NCBI GenBank assembly: GCA_934479825.1
Contig: CAKSOW010000001.1
Span: forward strand, 146,444-210,443
From: an uncultured Eubacteriales bacterium
Lineage (GTDB): Bacteria > Bacillota > Clostridia > Oscillospirales > CAG-382
Length of the DNA: 64,000 bases
Direction of reading: 5' to 3'
The notes below the pieces were generated by a model, which was not told where the DNA came from, searched no databases, and was given only the letters and a program-made list of their open reading frames with translations. Within the stretch, counting starts at the first letter, position 1, and each line of letters starts with the position of its first letter. Shown here piece after piece: positions 24,188 through 32,438 of the stretch. Position numbers and translations under genes: made by a program.

Positions 24188-24910
24188 ATGACATCATTTC
24201 AGACACGCATTGAAAGCTACGAAGTTCAGCCGAATGACAATGTTCGGCCATCCACCTTATTTCATTTATTTCAGAAAGCCGCCGGCGACGATTTGGATGC
24301 AGCCGGCATGACTTACAACTATTTGCGCCAGCATGGAATCGTTTTCGTTGTAACCAAGTTCACACTCGAATATTTTGATAACATTCATTCCTATGACAAT
24401 GTGACCATTTCAACTTTTCCGCGCGGTTGCAGAGGCGTTTCTTTTATCCGTGATTTTGATGTTACCATAAACGGAAAACGTGCCGCGTATGCATGCTCCT
24501 CTTGGGTTTTATTAGACATTCATAACCGCACGTTATTGCGCCCCAACGCACTCGATTCCCTTGGTACAATTACCCCCGATCTTTCGGATATGCTTGAATT
24601 GGAGGATCGAAGAATCAAATTCCGCGCTGACGAGATGTGCAAAACAGATGTTCGAGAAGTATACTACTCCCAAATTGACCGTAACGGCCACATGAATAAC
24701 ACATTTTACCCGGATATTGTCTATGATTATTTTCCGGATTCGTATAAAAACGATGATATTGGCAAGAAATTTATTATAAATTATTCGTCTGAAATCATGC
24801 GTGGTGAAAAATTCGACATTTATACAGCGCAAAGCGATCGTGAATTCACTTTTCTTGCAAAAAATCCGCAAACCGGCAAAGATATTTTTTCTGCGCTTAT
24901 TGATTTTTAA
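24188..24910 (+). CDS. Acyl-ACP thioesterase (FatA/FatB family)
   Basis: A 240-residue double-hotdog protein of the acyl-ACP thioesterase family (PF01643), which releases free fatty acids from acyl carrier protein in the cytosol. The first hotdog (residues 1-130) holds LFHLFQKAAGDDLDAAGM and GIVFVVTKFTLEY; WVLLDIHNRTLLRP ends it. The second holds the catalytic-like DRNGHMNNTFYPDIVYDYF with the conserved Asn, Gly, His and two Asn. Preceded by AAAGAGGAA. It stands apart from fatty-acid synthesis genes. Chain-length preference cannot be read from the sequence. Confidence 0.87.
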   Translation: MTSFQTRIESYEVQPNDNVRPSTLFHLFQKAAGDDLDAAGMTYNYLRQHGIVFVVTKFTLEYFDNIHSYDNVTISTFPRGCRGVSFIRDFDVTINGKRAAYACSSWVLLDIHNRTLLRPNALDSLGTITPDLSDMLELEDRRIKFRADEMCKTDVREVYYSQIDRNGHMNNTFYPDIVYDYFPDSYKNDDIGKKFIINYSSEIMRGEKFDIYTAQSDREFTFLAKNPQTGKDIFSALIDF

Positions 24911-25015
24911 GAAAAAATACTGTATAATAATGACAGGAATCGGAATAACACTTATTTTTCGATCAAATTCCATTTCAACCACTACAATTCAATAATTCAA
25001 TATGGAGGTATTTTC

Positions 25016-25630
25016 ATGATCAACTCGGTAATTACTATCAGTCGTCAATATGGCAGTGGCGGCAGATTCGTCGCGAGAAAACTTGCAGAAAAGCTTGGTA
25101 TCCCCTTTTACGACAATGAAATTATCACCATGGCTGCCAAAGAAAGCGGCTATGCGGAAAATCTGTTTGAAAAAGCGGAACAGGTATCCACACACAGCCT
25201 TTTATATTCGTTATCCATGTTCGGAACAGCAGCCGGCGTTTACGGTTTACCGCTGTCGGATAAGGTCTTTTTAATCCAATCGGATATCATCAAGGAATGT
25301 GCCGCAAAAGGTCCGTGCGTCATTGTCGGACGCTGCTCGGACTATGTCTTAAAGGAACAGAACAATTTAATCAACTTTTTCTTATATTCCGATATTGAAT
25401 CACGCGTCAAACGCGTCCAAAAGTATTATGACAACGATGCCAAAGACATCCGTGCCGATATCGAACGCCGCGACAAAAAGCGTGCGACCTATTATAACTA
25501 CTATACCACCCAACGCTGGGGCGATATTGAAAACTATCATCTTTCGATTCATACCGATGCGGTTGGTATCGACAGTTGTGTTGACATTCTGGAAGCATTT
25601 GTCAAGGCGCACGAGCGCGAGGCATTATAA
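25016..25630 (+). CDS. Cytidylate-kinase-like family protein
   Basis: A 204-residue P-loop protein starting behind TGGAGGTA. The N-terminus, ITISRQYGSGGRFVARKLAEKL, carries a shortened nucleotide-binding loop (RQYGSGG) typical of the cytidylate kinase-like group (PF13189), not of true Cmk, which has GPxGxGKS. Further motifs are PFYDNEIITMAAKESG, GPCVIVGRCSDYVL and RDKKRATYYNYYT. The family is common in gut Clostridia and its substrate is not settled. It is followed 33 bases later by a conserved unknown gene in the same direction. Confidence 0.8.
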   Translation: MINSVITISRQYGSGGRFVARKLAEKLGIPFYDNEIITMAAKESGYAENLFEKAEQVSTHSLLYSLSMFGTAAGVYGLPLSDKVFLIQSDIIKECAAKGPCVIVGRCSDYVLKEQNNLINFFLYSDIESRVKRVQKYYDNDAKDIRADIERRDKKRATYYNYYTTQRWGDIENYHLSIHTDAVGIDSCVDILEAFVKAHEREAL

Positions 25631-25663
25631 GTCTGATTATCCAAAAATAATGAGGATCAGACA

Positions 25664-26209
25664 ATGACAGAAAAGCAGAAAAAGTTCATACAAGACCGGA
25701 TTCATGAACGAAAAATGATTTGTGTCACACGAGGGACGATTGATCCGGAAAGCCGCTATACCGGTTTTCCGGTGTGGCTGTCTGATTCGCTTTTACTCAT
25801 GACCAACATATACGATTTTCATGATGAGGGCTATATCCTGCTTCAAACTGCGGACCTTACAGAGGCTACTGCCAAAGATTCCGATTTTTATGAGCAAATC
25901 TGCATACGGGAAGGCTTAGGCGAAAAAGTATCGCTGTGCCCAATCAAAAAGGTCGGTTCTTATTCGGAGGCTTTGCGCCAATTCACGAATTATCCGGGAT
26001 ATATTTCCATTCATTGTGAAAACGAACAAGATATGCCGCAGTATTTTTTGGGACGTATCGATTCTTTGGAAGAAACCGGCGTAAAATTTGCTTCGCTCGG
26101 TTGCGATGGCGAATGGGATACGGCGCCGGAGTTTATTCTGTATGATAAAATTACAATGCTTGCATGGGATGATTACTATGCGAAAATGTTTTATCATTAC
26201 TGCAAATAA
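25664..26209 (+). CDS. Conserved protein of unknown function
   Basis: A 181-residue acidic soluble protein with no signal peptide or membrane helix. Visible stretches include MICVTRGTIDPESRYTGF, IYDFHDEGYILLQTADLTEA, YPGYISIHCENEQDMPQYF and KITMLAWDDYYAKMFYHY at the C-terminus. I recognise no domain. The ribosome site (TGAGGATCAGACA) is modest. It ends 92 bases before a strong bidirectional terminator and is probably transcribed with the kinase-like gene. Confidence 0.6.
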   Translation: MTEKQKKFIQDRIHERKMICVTRGTIDPESRYTGFPVWLSDSLLLMTNIYDFHDEGYILLQTADLTEATAKDSDFYEQICIREGLGEKVSLCPIKKVGSYSEALRQFTNYPGYISIHCENEQDMPQYFLGRIDSLEETGVKFASLGCDGEWDTAPEFILYDKITMLAWDDYYAKMFYHYCK

Positions 26210-26300
26210 TGGCCGGATTTTCAGAATGCCTGAAAAGAAGCCCTATAAGTTTGCGCTTGCAATCGATATCGAAAAGCCTTATCAGTTTAGGAATCAACGA

Positions 26301-26340
26301 AAAAAGCTCTTGAAATCAAATGTGATTTCAAGAGCTTTTT
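26301..26340. terminator. Bidirectional terminator between convergent genes
   Basis: An 18-bp perfect stem (AAAAAGCTCTTGAAATCA and its complement) with loop AATG. A and T runs at the arm ends make it work in both directions, for the unknown gene on the left and the P-type ATPase on the right. Confidence 0.92.
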
Positions 26341-26341
26341 C

Positions 26342-28975
26342 TTATCGTTTGACTCGTTTAAACCATCGCTGCAAAGCCTTAGACACTTCCATTACCCCAA
26401 ACGGCATAAGTATCAGAAAGACACCGAGCAGATACAATTGAGGCGGCAGAACAACAAGACCAAACAGTGTGCGCAAGTGTGTGAACAGCACCATAGCAAC
26501 CAATAAAACCGACGTGAGCGCCGCGCCGTTCAGCTTTTTGTTGGAAAAGATACCGATGTGGAACAAAGATCGTTCCGAACGCATATTATATGCCTGCACG
26601 ATCTGGGACAGCGAAAGTATCATAAACGCAAGCGTCTGTCCGCCCTCCAAGCCAACACTTTTTTCGGCGATAAAAAAGCCGAGCAAAGTCAGAAAACCGA
26701 ACATGATTCCCTGGATGACGACGCGAAAGCCGAGTCCATGCGCAAAGATTCCTTCCCCACGTGGTTTGGGCGGCATTTCCATGACTTCTTTTTCCACCAT
26801 TTCCATGCCGAGCGCCACAGCCGGCATACCGTCAGTAACAAGATTGATCCACAAAAGCTGCATAGAGACTAACGGCATTTTGTGCCATAAGATCATGGCT
26901 GCAAAAACGGTTATGACCTCGCCGATATTGGTGCCGAGAAGAAAGGCAACCACTTTCCGGATATTGGCGTAAATCCCCCGCCCTTCCCGTACGGCTTCGA
27001 CGACTGTTGCAAAATTATCATCGGTGAACACCATATCCGACGCACCTTTGGCAACATCCGTCCCGGTCTTTCCCATAGCACATCCGATATCGGCCGCCCC
27101 CAAAGCCGGTGCATCGTTGACGCCGTCTCCGGTCATAGCGACGACTTCACCGCGTGCTTGCCAAGCCTTGACAATGCGCAGTTTATCGCCCGGCGAAACA
27201 CGCGCGTAAACACTGGTATTTTCCGCAGATTCCATAAGTTCTGCATCGTCCATTCGGTCAAGCTCCGCGCCGGTAACAGCCTTTTCACCGTCTGACAAAA
27301 TACCGGTCGCCTTAGCCACGGCAACAGCGGTTGCTAAATGATCTCCGGTGATGAGGACCGGTCGGATACCGGCTTTTTTACAAAGAGCAACTGCCTCTGC
27401 CGCTTCTTTTCGCGGAGGATCGATCATACCGACAAGACCGACAAAAATTAGATCCTTTTCGATATTCTCCATGTTTTCCGTCGGATTTTTGGGCAAAAAC
27501 GGTAGTTCTCTGTATCCGACAGCCAAAACGCGAAGTGCCTGTTCTCCCATATTTTCCGCCGCTTTTTTGGCCGCAGGAATATCGCCCGACCGAAACAGCG
27601 TTGCCATACCGTCCAACGCGCCTTTGACGATTACGAAAATCTTTCCGTCGATACGGCAAATAACCGTCATACGCTTTCGGTTGGAATCAAAGGGAATTTC
27701 TGCAAGCCGCACACACGATTCGGAGTTCATGTTTTTTGTCAGACCGCTTTTTTCTGCGGCCGATAAAATGGCTGTCTCGGTCGGGTCGCCAATCTGTTTT
27801 TCCCCGTCTTTTCCGTGCAAGATCGTTCCGTTACAGCAAAGCGCGGCGTAAAACAGAAGCTTCCGGCCGGACGCTGTTAAAAAACTATTTTGTGTATCGA
27901 AAGGCACGGTTTTCTTTTCTGCTTCGGTATACAGTGCGCTTAAAGTCATCCGGTTCTGGGTGAGTGTTCCGGTTTTATCGGTACAGATAACCGACGCACT
28001 GCCCAAGGTTTCAACGGCCGGAAGACGTCGGATCAAGGCATTTCGCTTTGCCATGCGTTCCACGCCCATAGCAAGTACAATGGTGACAATTGCCGGAAGT
28101 CCCTCCGGAATTGCGGAAACGGCAAGAGAGACCGATGTCATGAAAATTTCAAGCACCGGTATACCGCTCGCAACGCCGACACCGAAGATGACCAAGCACG
28201 CGGCCACTGCCATAATCCCCAAATAAGTGCCTAATCGGGAAAGCTTGATTTGCAAAGGTGTCATATCGGCTTTGGATAGATCAAGAAGCCCTGCGATCTT
28301 TCCCATTTCCGTATCCATGCCGGTAGAAGTGACAACCGCTGTTGCCGTGCCGGCGCTGACACTGCAACCGGAAAAAATCATGTTGCATCTGTCCCCGACC
28401 GGCGCGTTTTCGCTAAGTACGGCCGCGGCGTTTTTTTCGGCCGGTACCGATTCTCCGGTCAATGCCGATTCGTCGCATTTCAACCCGGAGCATTGCAAAA
28501 GCCGCGCGTCAGCCGGAACGATGTCGCCGCTCTCCAAGCACAGAATATCCCCCGGAACGATACTGCGTGCATCGATTCGCTTTTCTTCTCCGTCACGGAT
28601 AACGCGCGTGAAAGGAGCGGAAAGCTCGTTTAGCGCTTCAAGTGCTTTCTCGGCTTTATTTTCCTGTAATACACCGATAATGGCATTGACTACAACGATG
28701 ACGAGAATTAAAACCGGTTCAAAGAAATCAGCCTTATCGCCGCCCGTAAACGCAAGCATGAATGATACGGCGGCCGCCGCAAGCAAAATGAGTATCATAA
28801 CATCAGCAAACTGCTCAAAAAAACGGCGAATACTGTTCTTTTTCTTTTTTTCTTTCAGGCGGTTTTCTCCGTATTGTCCGATCCGCCCGATAACAGCGTC
28901 GGACGAAAGTCCCTTTTTTTCATCCGTTTCCAAGTATTTTAGCACTGCTGTACTTTTTGCCGCAAAAAATAGCAA
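26342..28975 (-). CDS. P-type Ca2+-transporting ATPase (type IIA-like)
   Basis: An 877-residue cation pump of the plasma membrane. Start is TTG at 28975, seven bases after AGGAGG. Domains in order: cation ATPase N-terminal domain, first membrane pair, actuator with TGESVPAEKN, a membrane pair with the ion-binding VSAIPEGLPAIVTI, phosphorylation domain with DKTGTLTQN (Asp near residue 333), nucleotide domain, hinge MTGDGVNDAPAL, and the C-terminal membrane bundle (LWINLVTDGMPAVALGME). The intramembrane PEGLP and NLVTDG motifs place it with SERCA-like calcium pumps. It probably exports calcium or manganese. No regulator is adjacent. Confidence 0.93.
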   Translation of the reverse strand: MLFFAAKSTAVLKYLETDEKKGLSSDAVIGRIGQYGENRLKEKKKKNSIRRFFEQFADVMILILLAAAAVSFMLAFTGGDKADFFEPVLILVIVVVNAIIGVLQENKAEKALEALNELSAPFTRVIRDGEEKRIDARSIVPGDILCLESGDIVPADARLLQCSGLKCDESALTGESVPAEKNAAAVLSENAPVGDRCNMIFSGCSVSAGTATAVVTSTGMDTEMGKIAGLLDLSKADMTPLQIKLSRLGTYLGIMAVAACLVIFGVGVASGIPVLEIFMTSVSLAVSAIPEGLPAIVTIVLAMGVERMAKRNALIRRLPAVETLGSASVICTDKTGTLTQNRMTLSALYTEAEKKTVPFDTQNSFLTASGRKLLFYAALCCNGTILHGKDGEKQIGDPTETAILSAAEKSGLTKNMNSESCVRLAEIPFDSNRKRMTVICRIDGKIFVIVKGALDGMATLFRSGDIPAAKKAAENMGEQALRVLAVGYRELPFLPKNPTENMENIEKDLIFVGLVGMIDPPRKEAAEAVALCKKAGIRPVLITGDHLATAVAVAKATGILSDGEKAVTGAELDRMDDAELMESAENTSVYARVSPGDKLRIVKAWQARGEVVAMTGDGVNDAPALGAADIGCAMGKTGTDVAKGASDMVFTDDNFATVVEAVREGRGIYANIRKVVAFLLGTNIGEVITVFAAMILWHKMPLVSMQLLWINLVTDGMPAVALGMEMVEKEVMEMPPKPRGEGIFAHGLGFRVVIQGIMFGFLTLLGFFIAEKSVGLEGGQTLAFMILSLSQIVQAYNMRSERSLFHIGIFSNKKLNGAALTSVLLVAMVLFTHLRTLFGLVVLPPQLYLLGVFLILMPFGVMEVSKALQRWFKRVKR

Positions 28976-29054
28976 ACCGATTCCTCCTTATGCCCTTGCA
29001 TATAGAACTTTTCTTCTTAATTTTATGTGGCTCAAAGTGTGAAATATGAATAAA

Positions 29055-29078
29055 CGCCTGCACGATTTATTGCAGGCG
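29055..29078 (-). terminator. Hairpin downstream of the amidase gene and its repeat element
   Basis: CGCCTGCA (29055-29062) pairs with TGCAGGCG (29071-29078). On the minus strand TTTATTCATATTTC follows, which suits a terminator for the amidase transcript after the two-hairpin element. Confidence 0.5.
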
Positions 29079-29109
29079 CACTCGTTTTTCTTAATTTTCA
29101 TTATAAGCG

Positions 29110-29200
29110 GACGCGCGGCGGTTTTGAGTATTCAAACCGCCTTGCGTCAAAAAATTAAATTCTTTTGCCGGGCTTTTCTTCTAAGAAAAGCCGCATTCCC
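29110..29200 (-). repeat. Two-hairpin intergenic element, copy R1
   Basis: Read on the minus strand from the amidase stop: hairpin A (29192-29171, arms GGCTTTTCTT and AAGAAAAGCC), core CGGCAAAAGAATTTAATTTT, then hairpin B (29148-29110, GGCGGTTT stem, outer GACGC/GCGTC). It begins about 10 bases after the gene. ORFs across this stretch on the plus strand show no protein-like features. Confidence 0.85.
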
Positions 29201-29210
29201 TTACTACGTT

Positions 29211-29981
29211 TTAAAAACCTCTGTCCGTTGCTACATACTCCGAATAGGCAAATCCGAGCACACCGTCATAATCGACCACATACCACTCGCCGGACAGACA
29301 GTAGACCGTCATGCGCGCTCCTTTGGGCGCTTGCGTGAGAACTTCGCTGTCAAGCGACGGCAAACGGCGGATATTCAATCTGTCACGCTCGGTAATAACA
29401 GTCGCGTTTGTACTGTCAGAGGACGTGTCGCCGGTCGGCAGATCCACAAAGGGAATTCCGAAATAGATTGTCAATCCCTGCACGAGATTCCGTGCAATCG
29501 GTCGGATATTGTTTTTGATCCATTCCGCATCGGTCGGATTGTCGTGATAAGCAAGCTCTGCCAAAACCGCAGGCGCATTGGTTCGGGTGACTTCGGCAAG
29601 CGTCGTGGTCGGCATAATGGTCACCTTGGAGGGATCGGGATAGATCTTCCGGTAATTGTCAGCAAGAACGGTCGCCGCGTTGCGCCCGGCGGAACTGCGC
29701 GTATAATAATAGAAATCGGGGCCGGAAAGCTGACCGGCTAAATACTCGGGCGCGGCGTTGGAATGAAGCGCCAGATGTAAATCATAAGTACCGGCATTGG
29801 ATTCACGGATGATCTGCGAAAGAGTATTATTCGGATTGTTGCGCGTAAAAGAAATGCCGGAAGCGTCCAGATACGGCTCCATAGCGTCGGCAATGAGATT
29901 CATATAATATTCTTCACTGCCGGAATTGTCGTAATAGGGATTGTACTCTTGGGCAGAGGGACTTAAAAAAATCGACGGCAT
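29211..29981 (-). CDS. N-acetylmuramoyl-L-alanine amidase-like protein with C-terminal SH3 domain
   Basis: A 256-residue protein starting behind CAGGAGGAAT. Residues 1-180 fit the Amidase_3 fold: IFLSPSAQEYNPYYDNSGSE, LHLALHSNAAP and VLAELAYHDNPTDAEW. The glutamate of SEEYY, the histidine of ALHSN and the final glutamate are in place, but the first zinc ligand, normally histidine in DPGHGG, is replaced by the SPSAQE sequence. Residues about 195-250 form a bacterial SH3 domain (RDRLNIRRLPSLDSEV, WYVVDYDGVLGFAYSEYV). There is no signal peptide. It may act on spore or cell-wall peptidoglycan after release, or be a wall-binding pseudoenzyme. spmA lies divergently. Confidence 0.78.
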   Translation of the reverse strand: MPSIFLSPSAQEYNPYYDNSGSEEYYMNLIADAMEPYLDASGISFTRNNPNNTLSQIIRESNAGTYDLHLALHSNAAPEYLAGQLSGPDFYYYTRSSAGRNAATVLADNYRKIYPDPSKVTIMPTTTLAEVTRTNAPAVLAELAYHDNPTDAEWIKNNIRPIARNLVQGLTIYFGIPFVDLPTGDTSSDSTNATVITERDRLNIRRLPSLDSEVLTQAPKGARMTVYCLSGEWYVVDYDGVLGFAYSEYVATDRGF

Positions 29982-30125
29982 AGCAATATTCCTCCTGAAT
30001 TGAACAAAAATGTTTCTTTTTTGGTTACAGTTTTATTGTATGCAAAAACCTTTTCTTTGGTGTCAGGTCATATCGCCAAAAACAGAACCATAAAATGCAA
30101 TAAAAAAGAAAAGATGGAGTTTGCT

Positions 30126-30707
30126 ATGCTTGGAAAAATATTTGCCGTCTTAACGCTTACCGCCTTTATCTGCGCCGGAGTAAACGGCAGCATGGAAGAG
30201 GTCTGCCGTGCGGCGCTTGACGGTGCAAGTGAGGCAGTGACCTTGTCGATATCGCTTTTGGGGGTGATGTGTCTGTGGAGCGGCATTATTCGGACGCTTG
30301 ACAAAGCCGGTTTTACACGTGCGCTGACCAAGCTTATGTCGCCGCTTCTTTCGCTTGTCTATTCCAAAAAGGCCGGACACAGCGCTGCCATGAATGACAT
30401 TGCCGCTGATTACAGCGCTAATTTTTTAGGGCTGGGCAATGCGGCACTGCCAATTGGCATTCGTGCAATGAATGCTTTAAAGAATCTCGGTCTCCCCTCG
30501 CCCGACACGGCAAATGACGATATGGTCATGTTTGCCGTAGCCGCCACTGTGCCGTTTCAGCTCATTCCGACAACGCTCGGCGCTCTGCGTGCGGCGCACG
30601 GTTCGGTTTCTCCGTTTGAAATACTGCTCCCGGTTTGGCTCTGTATGACAGCGACCGTAGTTTTCAGCGTAATCGTTTGCAAAGCTTTGGCAAAGTTTTT
30701 CAAATAG
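30126..30707 (+). CDS. spmA: Spore maturation protein A
   Basis: A 193-residue membrane protein of the nucleoside-recognition (Gate) domain family. ATG at 30126 (MLGKIFAVLTLTAF) has GGAG five bases upstream; earlier in-frame starts lack one. Hydrophobic helices alternate with conserved polar stretches: SLLGVMCLWSGIIRTLDKAG, ADYSANFLGLGNAALPIGI and FAVAATVPFQLIPTTL. In Bacillus SpmA and SpmB are needed for spore-core dehydration and heat resistance. It is followed 24 bases later by spmB. This pair is good evidence that the organism sporulates. Confidence 0.9.
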   Translation: MLGKIFAVLTLTAFICAGVNGSMEEVCRAALDGASEAVTLSISLLGVMCLWSGIIRTLDKAGFTRALTKLMSPLLSLVYSKKAGHSAAMNDIAADYSANFLGLGNAALPIGIRAMNALKNLGLPSPDTANDDMVMFAVAATVPFQLIPTTLGALRAAHGSVSPFEILLPVWLCMTATVVFSVIVCKALAKFFK

Positions 30708-30731
30708 TTGAAAAAGTAAAAGGAGTTCTTT

Positions 30732-31253
30732 ATGCAAATACTTGGCGTCTATGCTGTTCCAATCATCATTACGCTTGCCGGAGCGGCCATGCTGTTTTCC
30801 GGAAAAGACCTGTTTTGCGAATTTATCAAAGGAGCCCGTGAGGGACTATCGACTAACTTACGAATCTTACCAAGCCTTATTTTACTCATCTGCGCTACGC
30901 GCATGTTTGCCGCAAGCGGCGCTTTACAGCTTTTATGCGGCATTTTTGGCACACTTTTGCGACCGTTTGGCATTCCCGAATCCATGTTGCCGGTCATTTT
31001 CATGCGTCCGATATCCGGAAGTGCCGCAACCGCCATGATAAACGAACTGTTTGCCTCCGAGGGGCCGGACAGCTTTGCCGGTCGTGCGGCATCAGTGCTC
31101 ATGGGGTCTTCCGACACCATTATCTATACGCTCAGCATGTATTTTGGCGCCTGCGGTATCAAACGGACGCGCCATGCCTTGCCGGCCGCTTTTTTGACGC
31201 TTGTATTCTGTACGCTTTTTTCGGTCTGGATTACCGGCCTATTCTTCACTTAG
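30732..31253 (+). CDS. spmB: Spore maturation protein B
   Basis: A 173-residue membrane protein behind AAAAGGAG. It belongs to the same Gate-domain family as SpmA: LFCEFIKGAREGLSTNLRIL, IFMRPISGSAATAMINELF and VLMGSSDTIIYTLSMYFGA. It works with SpmA in the developing spore. Its stop overlaps the end of the convergent AraC-type gene by four bases (31250-31253). Confidence 0.92.
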   Translation: MQILGVYAVPIIITLAGAAMLFSGKDLFCEFIKGAREGLSTNLRILPSLILLICATRMFAASGALQLLCGIFGTLLRPFGIPESMLPVIFMRPISGSAATAMINELFASEGPDSFAGRAASVLMGSSDTIIYTLSMYFGACGIKRTRHALPAAFLTLVFCTLFSVWITGLFFT

Positions 31254-32284
31254 CTCTTTGAAAGGGTATTATGTATTTCGTTCTGTCTGCTTTTTCGGTA
31301 TTCGCGCGGTGAAATCCCGGCATATTTTTTAAACATGCGGCTGAAATATTCCGACCCGGAGAGTCCGAGAATAGCAGAAATACGGTGTATGGGAATCTGC
31401 GTTTCGGACAACAGATAAGCGGCCTTGGACATGCGTACAGAAAGCTGAAAAACGGAAAAACCATTGCCGGTCTGCTTTTTTATAATGCGGTGCAGATGCT
31501 CCGGCGTATAGCCAAAATGAGCAGCTGTTCCGGAAAGCGTGGCCGCAGCAAAATTCTGTGTTATATAGCGAAGGATTTCCAATGCGTCGGCGCTCTTTCT
31601 TTGATTTTTCCCGGAAATAACCGCTCTTTCGGATGTTTTGCATTCATTTAAACATAATATCATTAGTTTTGCCAAGGCCTCTTTTTCAAGCGCCTCTATG
31701 GCGATGCTGTTGTCGCACATAAGAAGCCGTTCGATGTATGCCGGAATCTTGTCTGCCTGTTCGGGCTTGCTTTTATCTGCGGTGTGAAAGACAGACCATC
31801 CCTCTTTCAGATCCATATGGTTTATAAAATGATCGGCGCGCCGTTCCCGAAGTTCCGACCGAAAACGTTTGATCCAATCGGCACGGAAAATGATATTGAA
31901 CGCCTGCGCACCGGCGCACGGATAGCAGGAATGATAAACGCCCGGCGTCATGAATAACAGCTCATTTTCTTTCAAAACGACCGGTACGTGGTTCACATAT
32001 TCCGTAACCGTTCCGCGCAAAACATAGTTCAATTCGACAAAATCATGGTTGTGATATACCACAGCGTTGTTTCGCACAATATTGTTGGTGGTTACCGCAA
32101 TATGCGGATCAAAGCAGAAATCCAACAGAAACAGTGTCGGCGCCGCACACCGGTCATCGAGCGTTCGGGCGCGTTCTTCGAGAAAAGCAAGTATAGCTTC
32201 GGGAGATTCTTTGTCTAAATCGACATACATTTTATATTTAGCGTATTTTATCCCAATTAAGCCAGTCATAACACTTTCGTTCAT
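31250..32284 (-). CDS. AraC-family transcriptional regulator with cupin sensor
   Basis: A 344-residue regulator starting MNESVMTGLIGIKYAK at 32284; AAAGG lies about nine bases before. Residues 60-150 form a cupin (NHDFVELNYVLRGTVTEYV, LLFMTPGVYHSCYP), a usual sugar or effector pocket. The last 100 residues are the double helix-turn-helix: TLSGTAAHFGYTPEHLHRII and IHRISAILGLSGSEYFSRMF, ending in AGISPREYRK. It has its own consensus promoter and an ATGCAT-type palindrome. The adjacent divergent gene, a secreted polysaccharide deacetylase, is its likely target. Confidence 0.87.
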   Translation of the reverse strand: MNESVMTGLIGIKYAKYKMYVDLDKESPEAILAFLEERARTLDDRCAAPTLFLLDFCFDPHIAVTTNNIVRNNAVVYHNHDFVELNYVLRGTVTEYVNHVPVVLKENELLFMTPGVYHSCYPCAGAQAFNIIFRADWIKRFRSELRERRADHFINHMDLKEGWSVFHTADKSKPEQADKIPAYIERLLMCDNSIAIEALEKEALAKLMILCLNECKTSERAVISGKNQRKSADALEILRYITQNFAAATLSGTAAHFGYTPEHLHRIIKKQTGNGFSVFQLSVRMSKAAYLLSETQIPIHRISAILGLSGSEYFSRMFKKYAGISPREYRKSRQNEIHNTLSKS

Positions 32285-32299
32285 ACCCTGCCGCCTTTC

Positions 32300-32345
32300 A
32301 TGCATTATGCATAAGGATTATAGCACAAATATCAAAAATTGTCAA
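32300..32345 (-). promoter_or_regulatory. Consensus promoter and palindrome of the AraC-type gene
   Basis: TTGACA (32345-32340) and TATAAT (32322-32317) are 17 bases apart on the minus strand. A perfect dyad ATGCAT-T-ATGCAT (32300-32312) lies just downstream, near the start site. It is a candidate binding site for the regulator. Confidence 0.8.
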
Positions 32346-32438
32346 CTTTTTATGCGTCATGCTAAAATAAGTCATTTATTTTAACCGCAGCTCGTGCTAT
32401 AATATTCCTATAAGAATCAGCCGAAAGGATGGATAGAC

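Noticed and set aside
29046..29741. Long plus-strand frame opposite the SH3 amidase
   Set aside because: It is antisense to a gene with clear domains and runs through repeat element R1.
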